Of a DNA stretch of 64,000 nt, positions 54,093 to 64,000 are shown in pieces. Both the position numbers and the translations under genes were made by a program. The DNA comes from Pseudopyrenochaeta lycopersici. Its lineage: Eukaryota > Ascomycota > Dothideomycetes > Pleosporales > Pseudopyrenochaetaceae. Each line of letters starts with the position of its first letter. Position 1 is the first letter of the stretch. Location: positions 620,001 through 684,000 of the forward strand of contig NHZP01000020.1 in assembly GCA_003313425.1 (NCBI GenBank), in the 5' to 3' direction. The notes beneath the pieces were generated by a model that was not told the origin of the DNA, did not search any database, and saw only the letters and a program-made list of their open reading frames with translations.

Positions 54093-55029
54093 TCTGGTAC
54101 ATCTCTCCTCAGATTACATTTCCTATCTTATCAACAATACCCCCTAGAAACAGGCCTCCTTTGGAGCATAGCGAGACTTCTTCTTTCATGTACCTGATGG
54201 CGTTTGAATCATGTCTGGATGCATATAAGAGAGGCACGGTCACGGTTTTTATGCAGTATTGATATCTCACTTTTTCCAGGCGTGGCTTGATCATGTAGAC
54301 AAGAGACATGTATACTACGCTCAAGCGGATGGGTTATGGCCATTTATACTGCTTGAGCTGGATGGCGTTCAGAGGCTTATCGATTCTACACGCCGAGGTT
54401 AGTCACAAGCGCCCAATTCAACTCTCAAAGGCCAAACCCTGGAAGCTTTTGCGTGTGACAAGATAACACCATTCTTCAAAGAGTCAAGATGCGTACCAGA
54501 GTCAAAACGGAAGCTTGAGCACCTCGAAGCAATCCCTGTAGTGTGGATTCAGCTTGGCGCATACCGCCACATGCAGCACTTCCATTGGAGGTAACTCATG
54601 ACCTCAGATGCTTGCTTCTTCATACCACTGGTTCACCCTCACCGCTTAGAGTTTACTGCAATTACGAACGCTTACAGTCACTGCTACGTTTGCCCTTGCA
54701 AAAGAGTCCGTGAACAGATCCCTCCCCACTTGCCTGCAAACTGCTATATTGCCCCGCCATCCCGCCGTACGCGCTCCACATCTAGACCACAACGCGCCCG
54801 AGGAACGACCACCTTCCCTCAACGCCTCGAACCCGCGTACCGAAAGTACCTGCTGACTACTCTATTTGTTCGTCTCCTCCGCCTCTTTTGATTCTTCTTT
54901 GGATTCTTTTCAAGTTGTGCGCCTTTTCTTCTACTTCAACATCTACATCCCGTTGCCGTCGTTTAGCCTATAAAGACAACCCTAGGTTCCACGACAGACT
55001 CGACACGGGCACACGTAGGGAGGAACAGC
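54093..55029. other. Intergenic region upstream of the UBE2G-type E2 gene
   Basis: About 940 bases containing the DGK1 3' flank and the promoter and pyrimidine-rich leader of the next gene. A 97-codon frame (54598-54891) shows no domain. Confidence 0.4.
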
Positions 55030-55645
55030 ATGGCGTCATCGTCCGCTGCCGCCGGACTTTTGTCCCGGCAACTCAAGCAAATGCAGAACGACAAGAGCAT
55101 ATCAGGCATAAGCTGCGGACTCGTGGACAGCAATGTCTTCGAGTGGGAAGTTATGCTGATGATCGACGACGACACAAAGTTCTACGGAGGTATATAAGAG
55201 CAGATGTATGTTCTTACAGGATAACTAACAATACTCACAGGAGGCTTCTTCCGCGCACGGCTGACCTTCCCGACCGAGTACCCACTACTACCGCCCAAAA
55301 TGCGCTTCGAGACACCCATCTTCCACCCAAACAGTGAGCCTTCGCCACCCATGGCGCGCCCGGCTATCCAAACTAACACAAAGCTCAGTCTACCAAAACG
55401 GCGAAGTATGCATCTCGATCCTCCACCCACCAGAAGAAGACAAGTACGGCTACGAATCAGCCGCCGAGCGCTGGTCCCCCGTCCAAACCCCGGAAACCAT
55501 TCTCCTCTCCGTAATATCCATGCTGTCCAGCCCCAACGACGAGTCCCCCGCAAACGTCGAGGCCGCGTCCCTGTGGCGCGACAACACGGCCGAGTTTAAG
55601 AAGCGCGTGCGGAAGTGCGTCAGGGATAGCTTGGAGTTTGAATAA
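55030..55645 (+). CDS. Ubiquitin-conjugating enzyme E2, UBE2G/Ubc7-Ubc15 type
   Basis: Exons 55030-55189, 55241-55333 and 55389-55645 give 169 residues in frame, the normal length of this class. The UBC fold is complete: LLSRQLKQMQND (helix 1), FFRARLTFPTEYPLLPPKMRFETPIFHPN, the active-site Cys92 in NGEVCISILHPP, and the acidic insert EEDKYGYESAAERWSPV that marks UBE2G-type enzymes. LLSVISMLSSPNDESPANVEAA follows. The closest relatives I know are human UBE2G1/UBE2G2 and fission yeast Ubc15, with yeast Ubc7 a neighbour family; UBE2G2/Ubc7 works in ER-associated degradation. The strong AERWSPV and EDKYGYES match UBE2G1/Ubc15 slightly better. No transmembrane segment is present. Confidence 0.95.
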
Positions 55646-55663
55646 TGACAAGACTCCCTCCCT

Positions 55664-55725
<62 letters not shown>

Positions 55726-56371
55726 TACGGGATACGGATCACGACTGCATCAGCGCGGTGAACTTTTCGGGTTTGGGAATCACGCTCAAGAGTTCAATAG
55801 CTTCTCTTGGCGGTGGCATGTTTGGGTAGTATATGGCTTTGTTCTTGAGAGCTAAATGCGCTCAATGAAATATATATTTTGCAAAACAAAGTCTCACGAC
55901 GGATGGTGCTGACTATATGACAAATGACGTGAAAATACTCATTCAAGTCGGATATATTCTGGTAAACATTTAGCCTTTGAGGTACTCTGCGTATCTTGAT
56001 CTTGTCTCAAAGCATATTTACTGTCAAAACCATGTATTGATTGATGTGATTCTTCACTCTTGGGCTATCTTGGTATTGAGCATACGGCCAGCGTACAATC
56101 CCAGGCTATCCAATACTATCATTACTCTCCACATCTTCTCATGACATCGTAGGCGTAGTAGAAATAGCGAAATCGCAGAATATGCAAGGCGGGGCAAAGC
56201 TAAACAAACAAACATCCAAGGGTATCAGGCGCCATAAAACCATTGCACAATAACGTATCCAATCTTCCCACATGCGCCATACCATATATCCCCATCTTGA
56301 TCCAGCCTATCCAGACGACTCAAAATCATACAACCCCAGCTTCGGCTCTTTCAAATGTACACCCAAGACGG
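55646..56371. other. Convergent region E2 gene / BTB gene, with a microsatellite
   Basis: About 725 bases between two 3' ends. It begins with a compound simple repeat and is otherwise AT-rich without a gene. Confidence 0.5.
55666..55726 (+). repeat. Compound microsatellite (CA)n(CT)n(TA)n
   Basis: A run of CA repeats (55666-55694), then CT (55694-55715), then TA (to about 55725). It lies 21 bases after the E2 gene stop codon, in the probable 3' untranslated region, and should be polymorphic. Confidence 0.95.
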
Positions 56372-57912
56372 CTACTCGTCCCATGGAAAGTCCTGAGGAT
56401 CGATTCTCGTGCAGGTGAGGTACGGCATCCCCCCTTCCCGTAGATCCAACTCTAAAAAGTTCCGCATAAGCGGTTTCACTGTATCTTTCGCCTTGTTCTT
56501 AATCTCCTCGATCCTTCGCTCAAAACGCTTCAAATTCTCGCGGTTGTAGTGATCCGGGTTCAGTCGTAGAAATCGCTTGCACTCGTCATGGTTGAGATAG
56601 CTGGAGCCAGCCTGGCCTAACAGCCGAAAGATGCGACCTGTGTTGAAGGCGGGAGTGGGAGGCAGAGGCGCAGACTCGGCGTTGCGGGCCCCCGTGGGTC
56701 GCGGGGACTTGAGAATTGGAGCAGGAGGTGGTGTGGTGTTCTCAGCGAGCCATTGCCGGAATAAGGACACAGCCAACCAATCTAACCAATTACTCGATGG
56801 ACTCACTCTCTCGCCGCGACTTGTTGTCAGTGAAAGCCGGAAGAGCTTGACTTCTATTTTCGCTTTCAGTTCATCCATTTCGTCGACTTTGTCTTCTATT
56901 ATCTCAATGACTGGCTCTGCAATCTGACCTCGCAATTGGTTGATTCCTTGTGGCCATTGTCCCACTATGTGGACCATTGCCTCCGCGAAGATGGCTTTAC
57001 TACGCGCCATGTAGCCAAGTTTGAGGTAGCTCGGTGGGTATTTGGCGATTTGCTTCCATAGCCGACCTTGGAAACGCAGCAGATGGTGGTCTACACGCGG
57101 TCCAATGACGCCAAGCGCATCATACATGTCTGCGAGCTGCAGCAAGGACTTGCATTCCACGTAGGCATTTGCGATGTTCACAGCGTCGAGAGCGGGCGGG
57201 TAGTTATAAAATATGCGGAACAAATTATCATAGTCTCTGAACGTCTCGTCGTCGGGATCAGACTCGGGGACGGCAGCGGTTGGGACGTGTAAGGTGGAGA
57301 AGTTGGCCATGCTTCGGAAGAAGCCCGACTGCGGTGCAACTGGCTTGTTGCGCGCTGGAGGCGGTTGGGCATGCGGTGCCGCATCGCCGCCAAATATTGT
57401 GGGTTGGTTCTTCTATACCAAAGTGAGCATATGGCCGTCTTGTCGAGAGAGACAAGTGAAGGTACCTTCTGGACCAGCATGGGCGGGTCATCCTCGTTGG
57501 TCCCCCAATCGAGCTCGTATCGCCACTTCTTCTTATCCTGCCGTGCACCTGATGGTATCCTCGCCAAGGCGGCTGGGTTTGAATTCAGCATGGAACCGCT
57601 CTCTTCCCCAGCGTTGGCCCACTCTTCGCTCGTGCCAGCCTCGAAGAAGCCCGAGCATTGGGTGAGGATCAGCTTGTGTAGCAGATAGCGTTGCTCCTTA
57701 CGGCCATTGCTTATTATGATCTCGACATCGCCGGTGTGCGTAAAGACTGGGAACTCGTTCTGCGGTTGCAGTGTGGTTCCGCCAAATTGCGACCGGTGCT
57801 GGCGATGCCTCCGGACCGTGGTAGAGGCGCGCGAGGAATGCGACGCGACTGAAGGCGGACGGCGTATGGGCAATGCGCGCTCTGCGCCGGAAGAATCTGG
57901 GTAGGAAACCAT
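56372..57912 (-). CDS. BTB/POZ domain protein of unknown function
   Basis: Exons complement(57466-57912) and (56372-57412) give 495 residues in frame; the splice joins PPMLVQK to KNQPTIFGG. Residues 1-55 are basic and disordered. The BTB part starts at about 56 (FPVFTHTGDVEIIISNGRKE, RYLLHKLILTQCSGFFEAGT) and is split by a low-complexity insert (about 100-190) before FRIFYNYPPALDAVNIANAY and a helical BACK-like half with VGQWPQGINQLRG. The C-terminus has KRFERRIEEIKNKAKD and ends DPQDFPWDE. It may serve as a substrate adaptor for a Cullin-3 ligase, but I cannot name a family. It is the third BTB domain in the window (two in the IBtk-like protein). Confidence 0.82.
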
Positions 57913-58650
57913 GCGCCGCGACTTTGGCTCTTCGACCTCTGGGTGTTGTTGCGAGGCGAGTCACCCAAGGGGGTTCAATATATTCAGTATTGCGCCCTAG
58001 TATTTTGCGACGGCCTGTGGATGGCTGGGACGGTTACACCTTGGAGGCAGACAGGGGCGCGTCGACAGCAACGTTGCTGCGGGTTGCGTTGTTCGCACGG
58101 GGAGGTGCAGGCGGCCGGTCTGTTGATGTTCTGAGGCTGGAGTCGATCACAAGCAGGTTGGACAGGCCCGTGGAACCACCCCACCTCAGATGCGGCCGCG
58201 AATTGAAGGGCCTATACAAAGACAAGCGGGTATTGCGGTTTGCAGGCTCGCGAGGTGGTCAAGAGCGTTTCAAGAGCGCTGCAACAAGGACGAGCAGTGG
58301 TTGTGGCGAGTGCTCACATGGCCGTTTACCCACATGCAGCTGGTCCCATGCATGGCGGGATGCAGTCGAGGACTGTGCACCAATCGCCGCAGATAACCGG
58401 GCCAAGCGCAGTGTCAGCCTCGAGGGCGACCAGCTGGGATCCCGTGGCGGAATCAGGGGATTGGAAGAGATCGAGACCAGCATGCAGGTGAAGCGAGCTG
58501 TGTAGACAATTGTGGGCCACCCGTTGGCGTGGTGAGCAGCTCCCATGTGAACCGAAAATCCGGCTCCGACACCCAACCACAACAGGAGGTAATATATTTA
58601 CAGTGACGCCATCTCAACAATATCGTACAGAGCATGTTTTGACTTCCTAG
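57913..58650. other. Intergenic region upstream of the BTB gene
   Basis: About 740 G+C-rich bases between the BTB gene start and the SerRS stop. A plus-strand frame of 210 codons (57873-58505) overlaps the BTB gene antisense and shows no domain or introns, so I do not call it. Confidence 0.4.
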
Positions 58651-60174
58651 CTATGCCCGAATCACCTTTTGCCCGCCCATGAATGGCTGTAAGACCTCAG
58701 GTATCGATACAGTCCGATCATTCTCATTCCAGTGATTCTCCAAAATTGCTGCGAGCACTCGAGGCACGGCGAGAGCGGTACCGTTCAACGTGTATGGAAA
58801 TTCCAGTTTGCCCCCCTTCACACGCATCCTAGTCTGCAGTCGCCGGCTCTGGTAGTCTGTGCACATCGAGGTGGATGTCACCTCGCCCCACCCTTCGTCC
58901 TTGTCCTGCCTGGACGGGAAGAAGGCCTCGATATCCAGCTTCCTCGTCGCACTTGCACCAAGGTCCGTTGTTGGCATCTCTAGAATGCGGCAGTGGAGAC
59001 CGAGGGCTTCCAAAATCTCCTTCTGTATTGACAGCATCTCCTCGAAAATAGCTTCTGATGTGGATGTTGTCGGAGTAGTAAAGTGGTCTTCACCAGTGTT
59101 ATCAGGCGATGTCCATGCAAACATTTCAACCTTGGTGAACTCATGTACGCGATACAAGCCCTTCGTATCGGCTCCTCGTGCACCAGCTTCAGCGCGATAA
59201 CACCTGCTTACGCCGACCGTCTTCAACGGGAGTTCGGAGTCCTCGAGAGTCTGGTTGGCCTTCATGCCAGCCAAGGGTATTTCTGCGGTTCCGGCAAGGG
59301 CAAGTTGAGGCTTTAACTTATCCTTCTCTGATTGCTCGATTGCATATACCTGCTGCTCTCCATTTTGATCTCTCGGCTGGAATCCGCATGCTGATGCAAT
59401 GTGCGAGTACACCAGCGAAGGAGGGGCCACTACTTTCCACCCTTTGCTCCTGGCGACACCCAGAGCGTACTGTACAAGTGCTTGTTCCAGCATTGCGCCA
59501 TCGCCCACAAGAAAATACCACCCCCATCCCGATGTCTGCGCCGAGCCTGAAAAATCCAGTACTCCCAGTTCCTGTCCAATGTCGACATGAGACTGCCGAT
59601 TTTGTTTGGGTTTTGACGAGCTGGACTCGGGGTGTTTGTTGATGTAGCCGACTACTTCTGGCTCCGTACCAACTGGTGTGTATGTGCTGCTTAAATTTGG
59701 CATATCTTGCGCCAGACCTTCTATTTCTTCCAGTAGTTGTGTTTCCCGTGCTTCGATAGCACTCAATTCCGTCTTCAATGCCTTTGCCTCACTAATAATT
59801 CCTTCCCTGACTGCGACAGGTTTGCTCCCGTCCGCTTCTTTTACTCGTGATGCAGCTTTGGATAGTTGCGCCCGGAGGCGATTGTTGCGCTCCCGTAGAC
59901 TGCGGCTACTCTGCTGAAGCTCAAGCCATTGCTCATGTAGCTCAATGATCCGCCACGAAGACTTGCTATGTGCCCCATAGTTGCGGTCTATGCAATTTTG
60001 CTCGTACAGCCCGGGGTTCTGTCGGATGTGCTTGATGTCGATTGTAGGCTTCGGTGCGAATGCTGGTCTCGTGTATGTGCGGCGTGCAGAGCATCCTATT
60101 TGGGATGACGGCCAGGTTATGTACTGTGGGTGGTATACCGAGCGGCCTGGAACAAGCCTTCTGAAAGTCGTCAT
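58651..60174 (-). CDS. DIA4: Mitochondrial seryl-tRNA synthetase
   Basis: A 507-residue single-exon class II synthetase that charges mitochondrial tRNA-Ser. Residues 1-45 are basic (Arg, Ser, Tyr) and look like a presequence. Next comes the N-terminal coiled-coil arm (about 80-180), which contacts the tRNA. Motif 2 is SRCYRAEAGARGADTKGLYR followed by VHEFTKVEMFAW; motif 3 is LNGTALAVPRVLAAILEN. GTAEIPLAGM is the serine-site region. The catalytic part has an insertion in the region GKLEFPYT, typical of fungal enzymes. Length and presequence separate it from the cytosolic Ses1 type. Its start is 286 bases from that of the orphan gene on the other strand. Confidence 0.93.
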   Translation of the reverse strand: MTTFRRLVPGRSVYHPQYITWPSSQIGCSARRTYTRPAFAPKPTIDIKHIRQNPGLYEQNCIDRNYGAHSKSSWRIIELHEQWLELQQSSRSLRERNNRLRAQLSKAASRVKEADGSKPVAVREGIISEAKALKTELSAIEARETQLLEEIEGLAQDMPNLSSTYTPVGTEPEVVGYINKHPESSSSKPKQNRQSHVDIGQELGVLDFSGSAQTSGWGWYFLVGDGAMLEQALVQYALGVARSKGWKVVAPPSLVYSHIASACGFQPRDQNGEQQVYAIEQSEKDKLKPQLALAGTAEIPLAGMKANQTLEDSELPLKTVGVSRCYRAEAGARGADTKGLYRVHEFTKVEMFAWTSPDNTGEDHFTTPTTSTSEAIFEEMLSIQKEILEALGLHCRILEMPTTDLGASATRKLDIEAFFPSRQDKDEGWGEVTSTSMCTDYQSRRLQTRMRVKGGKLEFPYTLNGTALAVPRVLAAILENHWNENDRTVSIPEVLQPFMGGQKVIRA

Positions 60175-60460
60175 CGTTGTGCCATTTGAGTAAAGAGCGG
60201 TTAGACGCTATATTCTTATCGTGACACTCGAACTTTTTGATCAAGCTTCACTTGCCAAGCGAATAATCCCTGCATGTCGCGTTAGGGGTCGCGTCACCCC
60301 GCAGTAGCTATTACACAGTCGTTTGAGCATCAGCACAGCCGATTAACGCACCGTCAAATTGACCTGACCGGCATCTTCAGGTTCACTTCTTGCTCTCTAC
60401 GCCTTATGGAGATTATCTACAGCAGATCATGAATAACACAGCAGCGCTTGTCAAACCACC
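60175..60460. promoter_or_regulatory. Bidirectional promoter SerRS / orphan gene
   Basis: 286 bases separate the two start codons. The sequence has no obvious TATA or repeat element. Confidence 0.35.
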
Positions 60461-61786
60461 ATGGCGTCAAGGCCACACAAGCGGCTGGCGGATCCCGCAT
60501 GGACGAGCTTTGAGGTCTCAAAGATACCCAGAAATATAAACCCAGATATAACAGTCCCAAATCCAGAGCATGGAAGAAGTATCAGTCGAGAAGACCAGGT
60601 TGAAAATTCACGTCGCACATCACAAGCTCGCGCTATCCCTTCAGCTTCCCAACAGAGCCACAGATATCAATTTCCGGCTGGTATATCAGAAGAAGCTTCA
60701 GAGCAAAGACTTTCGAGGGCCTCCTGCCGTTCATCATCTCCCCAGAAGCATACAGGAAGAGCTAGACCAGGATTATCCCAAGCAGGGCCTGCAACTGATC
60801 GAGGATCAGTCAGCCAGCCCCTACTTTACAAGCCTAGTGTAATCCATCAACCACACCCAGACAGCAAACTTTGTCAAGAGTTCCACTGGGTGCCATATCC
60901 CCTTGGCCTCATGCCATACGACTCATGGCACAATTTACACCATCGTGAAGACGTTCATCCACCGGTACCCTTTCGTTGCCCTGTGTGTCGACGGGCGCGG
61001 GAAACAACCGCTCATATGCGCAAGATCTTTCTGGTAGCTGAGCGCTTGACGTGGGAAGAGGGCCTTGTCTCCATTCACGACAAGGATCTAAATGAAGAAC
61101 TAAACTGGAAGTTCAACTACGAGCTCGGCATCCTTGACCCATTTGTGGAAGACCCAGAGCATGTGGTAGGTGGAAAGAACAGCCGCTACAACAAATTTTA
61201 TCCGTACCAGAACACACATGAAATGATGCTTGCCCTAAAGCTGATATTTATGACTGAAAACATCACTGAGACGTCGTGGGCGGTGTGGATCAGCGCACAA
61301 AAAGATCTCGAGAAGATGCTCAACGGAATTAGAGAGATTGACGCTTTGTCAGGTTCATCTGAGAGGGCACCAGATAATCGGCAACCGCCGCAAACACATG
61401 AGGGGGAAACCACGGTGTCACCTGACCACGCGTCACATCTCTCAAATAAGGCGCCTGAGCTAGCGACACAGCCGTCTTCTTTCGAGAAGCGTCTTAGAAA
61501 TGTGGAGAATAGTATGGGGTCAGAGAAATCAAATAAGAGCAACGACATATGCTTGTCGTCTGTGAATCTAGGCGCTGGGCCATCGCTCAAACCGACTGCA
61601 TCCTCCAAACATAGCACGGGTATAGTGAGCTACAAGACTCTGCAAGATTTCTACGCTCTTCTCGACAAAATCGAGCGTACTTCTTACGTAGGTGCACTAT
61701 TCCTAGAAGCGTATGCCGAGAAGCTCAGGGACGATATGTGTCGGACGTGCTGGTTTAAGCACAATGTCAATCTTGATTGCTTCTGA
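60461..61786 (+). CDS. Uncharacterised protein with CPVC motif (orphan)
   Basis: A 441-residue intact single-exon frame. I recognise no family. Residues 1-130 are disordered and Ser/Arg/Pro-rich. A folded block follows (about 134-285): KLCQEFHWVPYPLGLMPYDS, then PFRCPVCRRARETTAHMRKI and ELNWKFNYELGILDPF, with WAVWISAQKDLEKM. The single CPVC pair has no matching Cys/His pair nearby, so a zinc finger is doubtful, although a CRTCW near the C-terminus could complete a site. The last 60 residues form a helix-rich segment (YKTLQDFYALLDKIERTSYV). Many codons are AT-ending compared with the conserved genes. It may be lineage-specific; expression is not shown. Confidence 0.7.
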   Translation: MASRPHKRLADPAWTSFEVSKIPRNINPDITVPNPEHGRSISREDQVENSRRTSQARAIPSASQQSHRYQFPAGISEEASEQRLSRASCRSSSPQKHTGRARPGLSQAGPATDRGSVSQPLLYKPSVIHQPHPDSKLCQEFHWVPYPLGLMPYDSWHNLHHREDVHPPVPFRCPVCRRARETTAHMRKIFLVAERLTWEEGLVSIHDKDLNEELNWKFNYELGILDPFVEDPEHVVGGKNSRYNKFYPYQNTHEMMLALKLIFMTENITETSWAVWISAQKDLEKMLNGIREIDALSGSSERAPDNRQPPQTHEGETTVSPDHASHLSNKAPELATQPSSFEKRLRNVENSMGSEKSNKSNDICLSSVNLGAGPSLKPTASSKHSTGIVSYKTLQDFYALLDKIERTSYVGALFLEAYAEKLRDDMCRTCWFKHNVNLDCF

Positions 61787-62430
61787 TCAGTTGCTGTATC
61801 TCTACTTAGCATTGTGATACCACATTCTAATATTCTGTAATATATATTTCCTGGTAGCGGGGTTGATGGGCCTGGCTGCATGCCAGCCCTTACAAAGGGA
61901 TTAGATCAAAGCTCATGCAGGCATATGTATAAGCGGGCAATATGCGGGGTTTGCTTCGGCGATAGCCCTCGCATACTGTATGGTATGGCCTGGCAGCCGA
62001 CGTAATTGGAGTGTTGTGGCGGTGCGCACGACTTCAACATCTCAAACAGAGTCCACGAATGACGTGGTCCCGTGGCTGTATTGCGGAACTTGCATAGTCC
62101 ATGTCAGCGTTCCTCATCAAAGGTGTCGTGTGCCTCTGGCGCAGTGCGAACAGCTTCAGCTCGCTAGCCGGAGCTCGGCCTAGAGCAACCCATTTTTGGA
62201 TGGCTGCCCGTCGCCGCATGCACACCTTTGTCAGGCAACCTTGAGGACCTGCATCATCGCGCCGTGGCGGCCTTGAGCTCTCCTCCGGTGTCTGACCTCA
62301 TAAGACCGTCTTTCCCGTCGCTGCAGCCTTTCCCTCTCGACTTGACCGCAGATTTGCTGCTCGTCGTCGTGTGCTACCTCAGCGACCGCCCTTACATCAC
62401 ACCTCCCACTCTCACCGCTGCACCAGCGCA
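61787..62430. other. Intergenic region upstream of the TLC gene
   Basis: About 640 bases. The last 250 are C-rich and probably form the promoter and leader of the TLC gene. An in-frame extension upstream of 62431 lacks an ATG. Confidence 0.4.
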
Positions 62431-63649
62431 ATGCACGACCCATTCCCACTTCCGCGCCCAGAAGGCCCACTACCCTACGTGCAGCTTGTTGCCGACTTCT
62501 TCTCACTCAAGACACTGCCGCTGCACTATCACGAGGTCTTGATAGCGTTCACTATCTACCATGTCACCAACCGCTACATCTCGCCCGCCTTCTCGCGCTT
62601 CTTCTTCCCGCGCATATACCCCTCCTTCAATGCGCGCACCAAGCTGAACTGGGATGTGCATATCGTGAGCTTTGTGCAAAGCACGCTGATTTGCAGCATG
62701 GCGCTTTGGGTCATCTGGAAGGATGACGAGCGCTACAACATGGATACAAAGGAGCGTGTGCATGGGTATACCGGCGCATCTGGCTTGATTCAGGCCTTTG
62801 CCGGCGGCTACTTCTTGTGGGATTTGGTGATTACCGTGCAGAATGTGCGAATCTTTGGAATCGGCATGTTGTTCCATGCCATCTCGGCGCTCTGCGTCTT
62901 CTCGCTGGGCTTCGTAAGTTGACCACATCGCTCAGTTGAGCCACCAGTCCAAGACGAGACTGATTAGAGAACAGAGACCCTTTGTAAACTTCTACGCAAC
63001 CAACTTCATCCTCTACGAACTCTCGTCGCCCTTCCTCAATATCCACTGGTTCTGCGATAAGCTCAACATGACAGGCGGCACCCTCCAGTTCGTTAATGGC
63101 ATCGTGCTTCTCTTCACCTTTTTCTCTTGCCGCATCATCTGGGGAACATACCAATCTTTCCGCGTCTTCGCAGACATATATGCCGCCTACACCGCCGGAG
63201 CTGTCACGTTGTCTGATCCCGAGCTTGGCAAGCTAAACAATAGCACCACCGTTGGTAATGCGGGCTTCAAGCACGACATCCTTCAATTTGCGGAAGGCCA
63301 GACTGTTCCGCTCTGGCTCGCAGGCGCATACTTGGCTTCCAACCTTACGCTTAATGGTCTGAACTGGTTCTGGTTTGGCAAGATGATCGAGACTCTACGC
63401 AAGCGCTTTGATCCGCCTCTAGGCACGCGAAGACCTGAAATAAAGGAGCCAGAGACGATCGCAGAGGACGAAAAGGTGCTGATTGAGGGTATCCACGTCT
63501 CGACCCCTGCGGCTTTGGAGAAGGATGCCAAAGACTATCTTAGTGCAAGCGCGAACTCGGTCAAGGTAGAGAAGAATAGCACTGGAACGCATTTGGAGAT
63601 CAAGCAAAATGAGGTTAGAAGTCGGACGGGTACAAGACGGAAGGCATGA
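62431..63649 (+). CDS. TLC (TRAM-LAG1-CLN8) domain membrane protein
   Basis: Exons 62431-62913 and 62975-63649 give 385 residues in frame; the splice joins FSLGF to RPFVNFYATN. The protein has about six hydrophobic helices (for example VHIVSFVQSTLICSMALWVI, FAGGYFLWDLVIT, GMLFHAISALCVFSLGF, VNGIVLLFTFFSCRII, LWLAGAYLASNLTLNGLNWF). The TLC signature is seen in GYFLWDLV with the His in FHAISA and in PFVNFYATNFILYELSSPFL followed by IHW. It resembles TLCD4/TMEM56-like proteins of unknown lipid-related function, not ceramide synthases, as it lacks a Lag motif with two histidines. The Lys/Glu-rich C-terminal 90 residues are cytosolic. The ATG at 62431 starts MHDPFPLPRPEGPLPYVQL. Confidence 0.9.
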
Positions 63650-64000
63650 TGATTGTTCGTAGTAATTGGATTTAGTAGAGGTGGAACAACAGGGAGAGTT
63701 GCAGCTCTTATCAGAGCTAATTATCGGGGTTCTTAATAATGTGAACCTGTCATTTTCTACACACTCTCCACTTTCTACTATGCCGTGCCGCACAAGACAA
63801 GTCCCAGTAACGCAACATCGAAGTTCACACTGAGTGCCTGTTTAGGAAGCCACTAATGTTCCAGTCTCGACTAGTCCTGATATACTTCCTCGCGTAACGA
63901 GCTAAGGAAATCTCCACACGATCTGCAGTATACATGAAGCTAAAACACCTCCCTAAGCGAGCGAGAGGTTGAGATAGAAGAGAATCGAGGCAGGATCGAC
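63650..64000. other. 3' flank at the window end
   Basis: 351 bases after the TLC gene. No frame or RNA gene is evident. Confidence 0.4.

Noticed and set aside
57873..58505. 210-codon plus-strand frame
   Set aside because: Antisense to the BTB gene start, GC-driven, no domain or splice signals.

Overview
The window reads as a euchromatic stretch of a filamentous ascomycete (Pezizomycotina) nuclear genome. The signs are many short spliceosomal introns (mostly about 47-200 nt) with GT..AG ends and CTRAY-like branch sites, a HET-domain gene, a fused Nup98-Nup96 precursor with a GLEBS segment, a centrin with the alanine-rich insert seen in filamentous fungi, and full mitochondrial complex I genes. 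The exact class cannot be proved by eye; a Dothideomycete-like fungus is my best inference. I rebuilt exon-intron structures by hand; all accepted joins keep the reading frame.

Layout. 1-1340: 3' part of the complex I 51 kDa subunit gene. 1567-2289 (-): centrin Cdc31. 3624-10217 (+): one six-exon gene for a 2000-residue Nup98-Nup96 (Nup145/SonB) precursor with an autocleavage HFS site. 11064-12827 (-): HET-domain protein, the clearest accessory-type gene. 13210-18247 (-): a three-exon, 1646-residue ankyrin-RCC1-BTB-BTB protein resembling the inhibitor of Bruton kinase (IBtk). 18248-21030: the largest intergenic gap, holding the leader of ATG13 (21031-23914, +). 24770-25796 (-) COQ5 and 26013-27509 (+) BCKDH E1-alpha form a head-to-head mitochondrial pair. 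27734-30799 (-): Rad4/XPC. 31844-35266 (+): P1B heavy-metal ATPase. 35515-36756 (-): 2-oxoglutarate/Fe(II) dioxygenase. 37266-38752 (-): GMPPA-like mannose-1-phosphate guanylyltransferase.

39634-42266 (-) is a large coding frame whose 5' end I could not settle; it is either a separate gene or the C-terminal part of Not4. 42851-45565 (-): Not4 (RING-RRM-CCCH). 45926-46952 (+): complex I 30 kDa subunit. 47719-48372 (+): DUF1349 protein. 48843-49768 (+): doublecortin-like protein. 50138-52107 (-): Spb4 helicase. 52880-54092 (+): Dgk1-like CTP-dependent diacylglycerol kinase. 55030-55645 (+): UBE2G-type ubiquitin-conjugating enzyme. 56372-57912 (-): BTB protein. 58651-60174 (-): mitochondrial seryl-tRNA synthetase. 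60461-61786 (+): orphan protein. 62431-63649 (+): TLC-domain membrane protein.

Most genes are unrelated housekeeping functions, as is usual for fungal chromosomes. Recurrent themes are mitochondria (two complex I subunits, COQ5, BCKDH E1-alpha, SerRS) and ubiquitin or autophagy control (Not4, UBE2G-type E2, BTB proteins, Atg13). I saw no CRISPR array, rRNA, convincing tRNA, transposon or secondary-metabolite cluster, and no clear new multi-gene system. The best leads are the unresolved Not4-downstream gene, the Rad4 C-terminal repeat motif, the doublecortin-like protein, the orphan Cys-motif protein and the ATG13 upstream ORFs.
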